NCBI RefSeq assembly: GCF_016522065.1
Contig: NZ_JAEHFV010000005.1
Coordinates: 124,001-188,000 of the forward strand
Length of the DNA stretch: 64,000 nt
From: Flavobacterium agrisoli
GTDB lineage: Bacteria > Bacteroidota > Bacteroidia > Flavobacteriales > Flavobacteriaceae
Reading direction: 5' to 3'
The notes beneath the pieces are model-generated. The model made no database searches, was not told the origin of the DNA, and saw only the letters and a list, made by a program, of their open reading frames with translations. The stretch's first letter is position 1; each line of letters begins with the position of its first letter. Positions 51,289 through 59,025 of the stretch are shown in pieces. A program made the translations under genes and the position numbers.

Positions 51289-52035
51289 ATGAAAATATTA
51301 GTCTGCATTAGTCATGTGCCTGACACTACTTCAAAAATTAACTTTACCAATGGTGATACAGAATTTGACACCAATGGCGTACAATATGTTATTAACCCAA
51401 ACGACGAATATGGTCTTACAAGAGCCATTTCGTTTCAAGAGCAACAAGGAGCTACGGTAACAGTGGTTAACGTTGGCGGTCCCGAAACAGAACCAACTTT
51501 ACGTAAGGCATTAGCCATAGGCGCAAATGAGGCCATACGAGTAAACGCAACACCTACAGATGGTTTTTTTGTTGCCAAACAATTAGCAGAAATAATCAAA
51601 AATGGCAATTATGATTTAGTAATTGCAGGAAAAGAATCTTTAGATTATAATGGCGGAATGGTTCCGGGTATGACCGCCGGAATTTTAGATTTCAACTTTT
51701 TAAATTCATGTACCAACATTACGGTTGATGGCACAAACGTAAAAGCAATTAGAGAAATTGACGGCGGAAAAGAAACCGTTAGCACCACTCTTCCGCTTGT
51801 TATTGGAGCTCAAAAAGGATTAGTTGAAGAAAAAGATTTACGCATTCCGAACATGAGGGGAATTATGACAGCTCGTACAAAACCTTTAACCATTTCCGAC
51901 CCTGTAGAAGCTCCAATTAATACTAAAGCGGTGAAATTTGAAAAACCAGCTCCTAAGTCGGCCGTAAAATTAGTTTCACCAGACAATTTAGATGAACTGA
52001 TTAATTTATTACACAACGAAGCAAAAGTAATTTAA
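51289..52035 (+). CDS. etfB: Electron transfer flavoprotein, beta subunit
   Basis: EtfB binds AMP and, with EtfA, carries electrons from acyl-CoA and other dehydrogenases to the quinone pool. The 248 residues contain VINPNDEYGLTRAISFQEQQGATVTVVNVGG, ALAIGANEAIRVN, AGKESLDYNGGMVPGMTAGIL and the signature VIGAQKGLVEEKDLRIPNMRGIMTARTKPL. It is followed by etfA after 141 bases. Confidence 0.96.
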   Translation: MKILVCISHVPDTTSKINFTNGDTEFDTNGVQYVINPNDEYGLTRAISFQEQQGATVTVVNVGGPETEPTLRKALAIGANEAIRVNATPTDGFFVAKQLAEIIKNGNYDLVIAGKESLDYNGGMVPGMTAGILDFNFLNSCTNITVDGTNVKAIREIDGGKETVSTTLPLVIGAQKGLVEEKDLRIPNMRGIMTARTKPLTISDPVEAPINTKAVKFEKPAPKSAVKLVSPDNLDELINLLHNEAKVI

Positions 52036-52176
52036 GATTATAATAGAGGACTTATTTTAGATGAAAAACAAAAATCTAAAATCAATTTAAATCATAAATT
52101 AAAATACAATATAAATCATGTTTTTAGTTTCCAGATTCTTAAATCTGAAACCTAAAATCCAAAATCTAAACTTATC

Positions 52177-53142
52177 ATGTCAATACTTATATACGCAGAA
52201 TCTAGCGACGGGAAATTTAAAAAAGTAGCTTTTGAGTTGGCATCTTATGCTAGTAAAGTTGCCGAATCATTAGGAACCACCGTAACTGCATTAACGATAA
52301 ACAATACAAATTCTGACGAATTGGCTCAATATGGAGTTTCAAAAGTATTAGCCGTTTCTAATGAAAAACTAAATACTTTTACAGCTAAAGCGTATGCCGA
52401 TGTTTTAAAACAAGCAGCTGAAAAAGAAGCCTCAAAATTAGTTATTTTGTCATCTTCAACCGATAGTATTTACTTATCATCTTTATTAGCCGTAAATCTT
52501 AACGCTGGTTTTGCTTCAAATGTAGTAGGATTACCTATAAGCACTTCGCCTTTTCAAGTAAAAAGAAATGCTTTTTCGAACAAAGCTTTTAACATCACCG
52601 AAATAAATACCGAAGTAAAAATTATTGCTTTAGCCAAAAACTCATACGGATTGCATGAAAACAGCGCATCCCTAACGGCCGAAGATTTTAATCCAAGTTT
52701 AAACGATGCCGATTTTAGCATTCATATTGATTCGGTTGAAAAAGCTACTGGTAAAGTAGCAATTGCCGATGCTGATATTGTAGTTTCTGGAGGAAGAGGA
52801 TTAAAAGGGCCTGAAAATTGGCATCTTATTGAAGATTTAGCCTCGGCATTAGGAGCTGCAACTGCTTGTTCAAAACCCGTATCTGATTTAGGATGGCGTC
52901 CTCACAGTGAACACGTAGGACAAACCGGAAAACCAGTTGCCACTAATTTATACATTGCGGTCGGAATTTCGGGTGCAATTCAACACATTGCAGGTATTAA
53001 TGCCTCAAAAGTAAAAGTAGTCATCAACAATGATCCAGAAGCACCTTTCTTTAAAGTAGCCGATTACGGTGTAGTGGGTGATGCTTTTGAAGTTGTTCCG
53101 AAACTAATTGAAAAAATAAAAGCTTTTAATGCGCAACACTAA
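52177..53142 (+). CDS. etfA: Electron transfer flavoprotein, alpha subunit
   Basis: EtfA carries the FAD. The 321 residues show the C-terminal FAD domain with SGGRGLKGPENWHLIEDLASALGAA, SKPVSDLGWRPHSEHVGQTGKPVATNLYIAVGISGAIQHIAGI and INNDPEAPFFKVADYGVVGDAFEVVP. It forms the heterodimer with EtfB. The 141-base etfB-etfA gap has no terminator, so the genes are probably one operon. Confidence 0.97.
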   Translation: MSILIYAESSDGKFKKVAFELASYASKVAESLGTTVTALTINNTNSDELAQYGVSKVLAVSNEKLNTFTAKAYADVLKQAAEKEASKLVILSSSTDSIYLSSLLAVNLNAGFASNVVGLPISTSPFQVKRNAFSNKAFNITEINTEVKIIALAKNSYGLHENSASLTAEDFNPSLNDADFSIHIDSVEKATGKVAIADADIVVSGGRGLKGPENWHLIEDLASALGAATACSKPVSDLGWRPHSEHVGQTGKPVATNLYIAVGISGAIQHIAGINASKVKVVINNDPEAPFFKVADYGVVGDAFEVVPKLIEKIKAFNAQH

Positions 53143-53174
53143 GTAAATTAATTGCATTTCTATTACAAAACACT

Positions 53175-53222
53175 ACCACCTAAAAGCTAGATAATTGTAT
53201 CTTTGCTTTTAGGTGGTTTTTT
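53175..53222 (+). terminator. etfA terminator, with a -7-like box in its loop
   Basis: ACCACCTAAAAGC (53175-53187) and GCTTTTAGGTGGT (53205-53217) are perfect 13-base arms followed by T residues. The loop edge holds TATCTTTG (53198-53205), a perfect -7 box that may serve the next gene. Confidence 0.85.
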
Positions 53223-53315
53223 ATTTTAATTTTTTTGAGTAAAATTGCACCCGTTTTCAATTAAATACAAACATAAAAATTTAGGTTATTATACAACCTT
53301 TTATTTCTGGACCTT

Positions 53316-53942
53316 ATGAGCTTAGTCAAATTATCTATAAAAGGAATTTCATACAGTCAAACTCAAAACGGCGCTTATGCTTTAATATTGAATGAGGTTG
53401 ATGGCGAACGAAAATTACCGATAGTAATTGGTGCTTTTGAAGCTCAGTCTATTGCAATAGCACTAGAAAAAGAGATAAAACCACCTCGCCCTCTTACCCA
53501 CGATTTATTTAAAAACTTTGCAGAAAGATTTGATATTGTGGTAAAGCAGGTCATCATTCACAAATTAGTTGATGGCGTATTTTATTCGAGTTTAATTTGC
53601 GAAAGAGATAAAATAGAAGAGATTATTGATGCCCGAACTTCGGATGCTATCGCGTTGGCTTTGCGTTTTGCAGCTCCAATTTTTACCTATAAAAATATTT
53701 TAGATAAAGCCGGAATTTACCTTAAATCCAATCCGCATTCGGAAATGGATCCAAATTCGCAAGAACTTGACGATGTCCTTTCTAACCCCGAAACTTTTGG
53801 CAGCAAAGAAGAAAGCAACCAATCGGGTGACCAATACAGTAATCATACTACTGCCGAACTAAACGAACTGTTAGAGCAAGCGGTAGAACAAGAAGATTAC
53901 GAAAAAGCAGCTAAAATTAGAGATGAAATCTCAAAAAGATAG
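53316..53942 (+). CDS. Bifunctional nuclease domain (DUF151) protein with a C-terminal UVR motif
   Basis: The 208-residue protein begins with the BFN/DUF151 domain (KGISYSQTQNGAYALILNEVDGERKLPIVIGAFEAQSIAIALE, RPLTHDLF, DARTSDAIALALRFAAPIFT). The last 30 residues, ELNELLEQAVEQEDYEKAAKIRDEI, form a UvrB/UvrC-type helical hairpin, as in chaperone and repair proteins. The middle is acidic linker. Members show nuclease activity in some organisms, but the cellular role is unclear. It precedes thyA by 25 bases. Confidence 0.88.
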   Translation: MSLVKLSIKGISYSQTQNGAYALILNEVDGERKLPIVIGAFEAQSIAIALEKEIKPPRPLTHDLFKNFAERFDIVVKQVIIHKLVDGVFYSSLICERDKIEEIIDARTSDAIALALRFAAPIFTYKNILDKAGIYLKSNPHSEMDPNSQELDDVLSNPETFGSKEESNQSGDQYSNHTTAELNELLEQAVEQEDYEKAAKIRDEISKR

Positions 53943-53967
53943 TAAAAAAACGAAGCAATAAGCCGCT

Positions 53968-54819
53968 ATGAAACAATATTTAGACTTAGTAAAACACGTT
54001 TTGGAGAATGGAAACCAAAAAGGCGACCGAACAGGAACCGGGACAAAAAGTGTTTTTGGTTATCAAATGCGTTTTGATTTAAGTGAAGGATTTCCGATGG
54101 TGACCACAAAAAAACTACATCTAAAATCCATAATTTACGAATTGCTTTGGTTCTTAAAAGGAGACACCAATATTCAATACCTCCAAGAAAACGGAGTGAA
54201 AATTTGGGATGCTTGGGCAGATAGCAAAGGCGATTTGGGTCCCGTATATGGCCATCAATGGCGTAATTGGAATAGTGAAGAAATTGATCAAATTTCGGAA
54301 TTGATTACCGAATTAAAAAATAACCCTAACAGCCGCCGCATGTTAGTTTCGGCGTGGAATCCTTCTGTGTTACCTGATACATCAAAATCTTTCGAGGAAA
54401 ATGTTGCCCATAACAAAGCGGCCCTTCCTCCTTGTCATGCTTTTTTTCAATTTTATGTAGCCAGCCCTAATCTTGAAAAAGGAGAAACCAAAGGAAAATT
54501 ATCTTGTCAACTGTACCAACGATCGGCCGATATTTTCTTAGGAGTTCCTTTTAATATTGCCTCGTATGCTTTATTGACTATGATGATTGCTCAAGTTTGC
54601 GAGTTGGAAGTTGGTGATTTCATCCATACTTTCGGAGATGCGCACATTTACAACAACCACATTGAGCAACTCGAATTGCAACTTTCTCGCGAACCAAAAC
54701 CACTTCCAAAAATGATTTTAAATCCCGAGATAAAAAATATCTTCGATTTTGATTACAGTGACTTCACTTTAGTGGATTACGAAGCCCACCCAAGCATCAA
54801 AGGAAGTGTAGCAGTATAA
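53968..54819 (+). CDS. thyA: Thymidylate synthase
   Basis: ThyA methylates dUMP to dTMP with methylene-THF, giving DHF. The 283 residues contain [19 protein letters not shown], the folate site [12 protein letters not shown], the catalytic Cys156 in [32 protein letters not shown], and the C-terminal region ending in IKGSVAV. A 15-20-residue insert (around [15 protein letters not shown]) lengthens it slightly over the 264-residue E. coli enzyme. folA lies 900 bases downstream and recycles the DHF. Confidence 0.97.
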   Translation: MKQYLDLVKHVLENGNQKGDRTGTGTKSVFGYQMRFDLSEGFPMVTTKKLHLKSIIYELLWFLKGDTNIQYLQENGVKIWDAWADSKGDLGPVYGHQWRNWNSEEIDQISELITELKNNPNSRRMLVSAWNPSVLPDTSKSFEENVAHNKAALPPCHAFFQFYVASPNLEKGETKGKLSCQLYQRSADIFLGVPFNIASYALLTMMIAQVCELEVGDFIHTFGDAHIYNNHIEQLELQLSREPKPLPKMILNPEIKNIFDFDYSDFTLVDYEAHPSIKGSVAV

Positions 54820-54851
54820 AAAAAATCCGCAAATGCGGATTTTTTTTATAC
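54814..54851. terminator. Bidirectional terminator between thyA and the glycogen-binding protein gene
   Basis: GTATAAAAAAAATCCGCA and TGCGGATTTTTTTTATAC are perfect 18-base arms around AA. The right arm overlaps the end of the convergent gene by a few bases. Confidence 0.9.
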
Positions 54852-55142
54852 CATAATAACACTATTTTCACTTCCTGCATAATCATTCCAACGAAACGAA
54901 TCTGCCTCTGGTTCGTTTAAATAAGCTCCGTCAATCAAATATTTGAATTCATACGAAGCATCTTTTTCTAGATTTAAAGTTGCTTTAAAAGTTCCATTTT
55001 TAAGTTTACTCAGACTACCTAAATCGGCATTCCAATCATTAAAATCACCTACTACAGCAGCCGAATTTGCATTTTTCGCATCAATCACAAAAGTAACCTT
55101 ACACACAGGTTTTGTCTTCACAAATTGTTTTTTAATAGCCAT
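54846..55142 (-). CDS. CBM48/isoamylase-early-set domain protein
   Basis: The 98-residue protein is almost entirely one domain. After MAIKKQFVKTKPVCKVTFVID comes AAVVGDFNDWN, TFKATLNLEKDASYEFKYLIDGAYLNEPEADSFRWNDYAGSENSVIMV, the pattern of AMPK/CBM48 glycogen-binding modules with the FNDW signature and the terminal NSV. It could bind glycogen or another glucan; no catalytic domain is present. It is convergent with thyA. Confidence 0.86.
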   Translation of the reverse strand: MAIKKQFVKTKPVCKVTFVIDAKNANSAAVVGDFNDWNADLGSLSKLKNGTFKATLNLEKDASYEFKYLIDGAYLNEPEADSFRWNDYAGSENSVIMV

Positions 55143-55380
55143 AACTTACTCACTTTTAAAATGATAACTAAAGTAAATAATAATTTAGCAAACCACAAAA
55201 CACATACTTACGATTTAGGAGTTTTCAAATAATTGACACTAAATTTAGTTGGATTCTTATTTTTTTTAGATTAAAATACATATTCAAAATTTTATTCTCC
55301 TTTTAAGAGAAATTAACTGTAATTCAAAAGTCTGATTTATAAAAAATAAATTTTAACTTTATGAACTAAAATGATTTAGA

Positions 55381-55722
55381 ATGGAAAACGAATTACACGA
55401 GCAATACGAATATGCACGCAGACGTATTAAACAAAAAAAAGGGCTTTATTTTCATTTTGTACTCTTCCTATTAGGAAGTTTATTCATGTTTGTTGCCAAT
55501 CGGTTTTTAAATATAGGAGCAACTGTAAATTGGGCTATATGGGCCATTACATTTTGGTTTTTTATACTAATTTTACATTTTATAAAAGTGTACATCACCG
55601 ATCGTTTTATGAATAAAGACTGGGAAAGAGCACAAATTGATAGATTAGTCGGACTTCAACAAAAACGCATCGCACAATTACAAGAAACTATAAATCAAGA
55701 AGAACAAGATTTACCACAATAA
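55381..55722 (+). CDS. 2TM-domain membrane protein
   Basis: The 113-residue protein has an N-terminal Arg/Lys-rich stretch (YEYARRRIKQKKGLYFHFVLF), two hydrophobic segments (about 24-40 and 47-68), and a charged C-terminal tail (WERAQIDRLVGLQQKRIAQLQETI) that looks like a short coiled coil. It matches the 2TM domain family, which also occurs fused to LytTR regulators and kinases. Function is not known. It stops one base before the folA start. Confidence 0.82.
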   Translation: MENELHEQYEYARRRIKQKKGLYFHFVLFLLGSLFMFVANRFLNIGATVNWAIWAITFWFFILILHFIKVYITDRFMNKDWERAQIDRLVGLQQKRIAQLQETINQEEQDLPQ

Positions 55723-55723
55723 A

Positions 55724-56206
55724 ATGATTATTTTGATTGCGGCAATTGCCGAAAACAATACCTTAGGAAAAGACAATCAATTGGTTTGGCATTTACCAAA
55801 TGATTTCAAACGATTTAAAGAACTTACTTCAAATCACTACATTATTATGGGGCGCAAAACTTTCGAAAGTTTTCCCAAACCATTGCCTAACCGAACCCAT
55901 GTAATTATTACGCGCCAAAGCGATTATAAAGCTGCTGGTTGTATTGTGGCAGACAGCATCGAAAATGCCATAGCACTTTGTCCTAAAACCGGAGACATAT
56001 TTGTAATTGGCGGCGGAGAAATTTACAATTTAGCCATGCCTTTTGCTGATGTGATCGAAATCACTCGCGTACATGAAAAATTTGAAGGTGATGCTTTTTT
56101 CCCAGAAATAAATCCGAATGAATGGCTTTTAGTAGAATCGGAACCCAACAGCAAAGACGAAAAACATGCTTATGATTACACTTACGAAACTTACGTAAGG
56201 GCCTAA
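55724..56206 (+). CDS. folA: Dihydrofolate reductase
   Basis: FolA reduces DHF to THF with NADPH, closing the cycle opened by ThyA. The 160 residues contain IAAIAENNTLGKDNQLVWHLPNDFKRFKELT, IIMGRKTFESFPKPLPNRTHVIITRQ and IFVIGGGEIYNLAMPFADVIEITRV. It ends with the DAFFPEI strand and DEKHAYDYTYETYVRA. Its start overlaps the preceding 2TM gene region, so the two may be one operon. Confidence 0.96.
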   Translation: MIILIAAIAENNTLGKDNQLVWHLPNDFKRFKELTSNHYIIMGRKTFESFPKPLPNRTHVIITRQSDYKAAGCIVADSIENAIALCPKTGDIFVIGGGEIYNLAMPFADVIEITRVHEKFEGDAFFPEINPNEWLLVESEPNSKDEKHAYDYTYETYVRA

Positions 56207-56210
56207 ATAA

Positions 56211-56241
56211 AAAAAAACATCCAAAAATGGATGTTTTTTTA
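56211..56241. terminator. folA terminator
   Basis: ACATCCA (56217-56223) and TGGATGT (56228-56234) pair around AAAA, followed by a T-run; the A-run before it gives a T-run for the facing gene. Confidence 0.85.
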
Positions 56242-56261
56242 TGACCAGTTCGAGTTATGAC

Positions 56262-56579
56262 TCACTCTAGAAAGAGGATTTGATAACATAAAATAAAAAT
56301 TACAAATATTAATAACACACCAGAAATGAAGATAATAATATTTGATATTTTTTGAGAGTACATCTCAAAAAAGCCTTTAATACCAAATACCACGAAGGTA
56401 CTAAAGACAAAGAAAATTAAAATTTCCAAAAACAAATTTAATCCTAAGAACGTATTTTGCGTTTTAAAAAAAGAACCGCTCTCAAAAACGGCACTCTCAA
56501 AACATCTTACTAGAACAAATGAAATTATTAACGCAAAAAATATCCATTTGAATTGAGCCATCGTTTCTCTGTTGGTCAT
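56262..56579 (-). CDS. Small integral membrane protein of unknown function
   Basis: From MTNRETMAQFKW about 105 residues run through three hydrophobic segments (IFFALIISFVLVRC, LFLEILIFFVFSTFVVFGI, IIIFISGVLLIFVIFILCY). There are no charged motifs or repeats. An ORF to 56642 is open but its extension has no clear leader. No family is recognised. It stands alone, convergent with folA. Confidence 0.6.
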   Translation of the reverse strand: MTNRETMAQFKWIFFALIISFVLVRCFESAVFESGSFFKTQNTFLGLNLFLEILIFFVFSTFVVFGIKGFFEMYSQKISNIIIFISGVLLIFVIFILCYQILFLE

Positions 56580-56787
56580 CGTAAATATTACTATTTTACT
56601 TTGGCTAAATTCATAAATTAATACACATGCTACAATACCCACTTTTAGTGATTTTAATAAAAAAACCTAAAAGAGAACTTTTAATTACATTTTTGAAATA
56701 AAAAAAACCAACTACTTCCGTAAATCGTATTTATTTAAGAAATCTATTTTTAACCCCTATCACTTATTAAGTTATAGCTCTTTATGC

Positions 56788-56795
56788 TATATTTG
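56788..56795 (+). promoter_or_regulatory. ubiE/menG -7 promoter box
   Basis: TATATTTG is a perfect box 15 bases before the start ATG at 56811, which supports that start over the upstream in-frame ATG at 56784, which lies before the box. Confidence 0.6.
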
Positions 56796-56810
56796 TGCAA
56801 ATTAAAAATA

Positions 56811-57542
56811 ATGACTCAAAAAATAACCCCATATAAAGACTCCGATTTAGGTAAAAAAGAGCAAGTTGCTCAAATGTTTGACACCATATCAGGTGATTAT
56901 GACAACCTAAATCGAGTTATTTCGTTTGGAATTGATGTAAAGTGGCGCAAAAATGTTTTAAAAATTGTAGCCGAAAAAAAACCCAATACCATTTTAGACA
57001 TTGCTACCGGAACTGGGGATTTAGCCATTTTGTTAGCTCAAACGAATGCCGAAAAAATAGTGGGTCTTGATATATCGGAAGGAATGCTTCAAGTGGGCGA
57101 AAAAAAAATAAAAGCCAAAAATCTTTCAAAAACCATCGAAATGGTTTTAGGGGATTCCGAAAAAATTCCATTTCAAGACAACACTTTTGATGCTATTACA
57201 GTTGCTTTTGGGGTTCGGAATTTTGAAAATTTAGAAACTGGGTTAGCCGAAATTTTACGTGTTTTAAAACCAAATGGGATCTTTGTTATTTTAGAAACTT
57301 CGGTTCCGGTGAAAACTCCTTACAAACAAGGTTATCATTTTTACACCAAAAACATCTTACCGCTTATTGGAAAATTGTTTTCGAAAGACAACAATGCGTA
57401 CGGTTATTTATCCGAATCGGCAGCAGCATTTCCTTATGGAGAAGCGTTAAACAATATTTTAAGAAAAATTGGGTTTATAGATGTTAAAGCACAACCCCAA
57501 ACATTTGGAGTTGCCACAATTTATTCAGCCTCTAAAAAATAG
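56811..57542 (+). CDS. ubiE: Demethylmenaquinone methyltransferase
   Basis: This 243-residue SAM-dependent methylase completes menaquinone synthesis. It begins [47 protein letters not shown]. It has the Rossmann motif [56 protein letters not shown] and the C-terminal [19 protein letters not shown]. Bacteroidota use menaquinone, so it is MenG in function. Its stop is next to the porT start. Confidence 0.94.
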   Translation: MTQKITPYKDSDLGKKEQVAQMFDTISGDYDNLNRVISFGIDVKWRKNVLKIVAEKKPNTILDIATGTGDLAILLAQTNAEKIVGLDISEGMLQVGEKKIKAKNLSKTIEMVLGDSEKIPFQDNTFDAITVAFGVRNFENLETGLAEILRVLKPNGIFVILETSVPVKTPYKQGYHFYTKNILPLIGKLFSKDNNAYGYLSESAAAFPYGEALNNILRKIGFIDVKAQPQTFGVATIYSASKK

Positions 57543-57543
57543 T

Positions 57544-58257
57544 ATGAAAAAACTTGTTGTTATTTTTCTTCTCGCTTTTGCAGTTAATACAAATGCCCAA
57601 TTTGCTAAAAATCTCTTTAGCAAAGACCCGATAATTAACTTAGAAACTTGGCAAAAAAAACGCCTTTACTTTGGGTATTATCTCGGATTTAACAGCTATG
57701 ATTTTAAATTTAACTACAGAAATTACAATCCGAACGGAACCGATGTGCAGGTAAGAAAATCGACTGGTTTTAACGTGGGAGTCGTTGCCGATTTACGATT
57801 GCATGAATACTTCAATCTTCGTTTTGAACCCGGATTGTATTATACCAAACGTGATTTGTATTTTCCTGGTTTTAGCGATGAAATTGATTATTTGAGAGAA
57901 GTGAGCAGCACCTATATCAATTTTCCTTTATTACTAAAATATTCAGCTTTGAGAACAGGAAATATTCGCCCTTATTTGTTAGGAGGAGCTTCAACTACTT
58001 TGAATTTATCTGCCAACAATAAATCGACAGATGATAATTACGACCAAAAATTTAGAGTTAAACCATGGACTTTTAATTACGAAATTGGTTTCGGAATCGA
58101 TATTTTCACCGAATATTTTATTTTTTCTCCATCCATCAGAGGTCAATTTGGCATCGGTGATGAATTAATTAGAGACAATTACCCAACCAGCCCTTGGACT
58201 AGTAATATTGACTCGATGAAATCACGCGCTTTGTTGGTCAACTTTACCTTTCATTAA
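57544..58257 (+). CDS. porT: PorT/SprT, type IX secretion and gliding protein
   Basis: The protein of about 237 residues starts with a signal peptide (MKKLVVIFLLAFAVNTNAQ) and continues as an eight-stranded-barrel-like porin (YFGYYLGFNSYDFKFNY, FNVGVVADLRLHEYFNLRFEPGLYY, LRTGNIRPYLLGGASTTLNLS). It ends with ALLVNFTFH. In F. johnsoniae SprT, the PorT orthologue, is required for T9SS secretion and gliding. The ubiE-porT-rRNA methyltransferase order is a recurring flavobacterial context. It starts two bases after the ubiE stop and is probably co-transcribed. Confidence 0.85.
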   Translation: MKKLVVIFLLAFAVNTNAQFAKNLFSKDPIINLETWQKKRLYFGYYLGFNSYDFKFNYRNYNPNGTDVQVRKSTGFNVGVVADLRLHEYFNLRFEPGLYYTKRDLYFPGFSDEIDYLREVSSTYINFPLLLKYSALRTGNIRPYLLGGASTTLNLSANNKSTDDNYDQKFRVKPWTFNYEIGFGIDIFTEYFIFSPSIRGQFGIGDELIRDNYPTSPWTSNIDSMKSRALLVNFTFH

Positions 58258-58988
58258 ACCGAAGTCTTTCGTTTAAACTCACTTAAAACAATTGCTGTTG
58301 CAGTGGCCACATTTAAACTTTCTGTTTTTTGAAGATTTCCAAATCTCGGAATAGCTATTCTTTGAGAAACTTTAGCTTCGATTCCTTCGGAAATTCCGTT
58401 GGCTTCATTTCCCATTACAATTATTCCTTCCGCAGGCAAATTTGTTTCATAAACAGATTCGCCATCCATAAAAGTTCCAAAAACAGGAAGTTTTGAATTG
58501 CCAATCCATTTTTCTAAATCTGTGTAAACTACCTTTACTCTTGTAATAGAACCCATTGTGGCTTGCACCACTTTCGGATTATACAAATCGACCGTTCCTA
58601 CAGAACAAACCACTTGTTCAATTCCGAACCAATCACACAGGCGCAAAATAGTTCCCAAATTGCCTGGATCCCGAATATCATCAAGTGCCACAACTATTCC
58701 TTTTTGTTCAATTGTTTGTTCTTCGGGCATTTTAAAAACCGCCAAACACGAATTAGGCGTAGTTAAAGCGCTTATTTTTTTTAAATCTGCATCCGAAATT
58801 TGCGTTCTATTAGACAATGAAACCGACTGAAAATCGTTTTGAGTAGTATACAAATGCTGAAGTTCGAGTTTAGAATCTAAAAGTTCTTGGATTACCTTTG
58901 TACCTTCGGCAAAAAACAATTGATTTACCAAACGGTATTTTTTTTGATGCAAACTCGATATAAGTTTTATTTGGTTTTTACTAACCAT
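58254..58988 (-). CDS. TrmH/SpoU-family RNA 2'-O-methyltransferase
   Basis: The 244-residue protein has an N-terminal RNA-binding-like region (LHQKKYRLVNQLFFAEGTKVIQELL). The three SpoU signatures follow: VALDDIRDPGNLGTILRLCDWFG, VMGNEANGIS and IPRFGNLQKTESLNVATATAIVLSEFKR. The last forms the knot that binds SAM. Such enzymes methylate tRNA or rRNA riboses; the position is not evident. It overlaps the porT stop by four bases and runs opposite. Confidence 0.92.
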   Translation of the reverse strand: MVSKNQIKLISSLHQKKYRLVNQLFFAEGTKVIQELLDSKLELQHLYTTQNDFQSVSLSNRTQISDADLKKISALTTPNSCLAVFKMPEEQTIEQKGIVVALDDIRDPGNLGTILRLCDWFGIEQVVCSVGTVDLYNPKVVQATMGSITRVKVVYTDLEKWIGNSKLPVFGTFMDGESVYETNLPAEGIIVMGNEANGISEGIEAKVSQRIAIPRFGNLQKTESLNVATATAIVLSEFKRKTSV

Positions 58989-58997
58989 AAAATAATG

Positions 58998-59005
58998 TAC
59001 TTTTG
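58998..59005 (+). promoter_or_regulatory. tamL -7 promoter box
   Basis: TACTTTTG is a perfect box 20 bases before the TTG start. Confidence 0.6.
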
Positions 59006-59025
59006 AATTAAATTTAGTAAATCAC

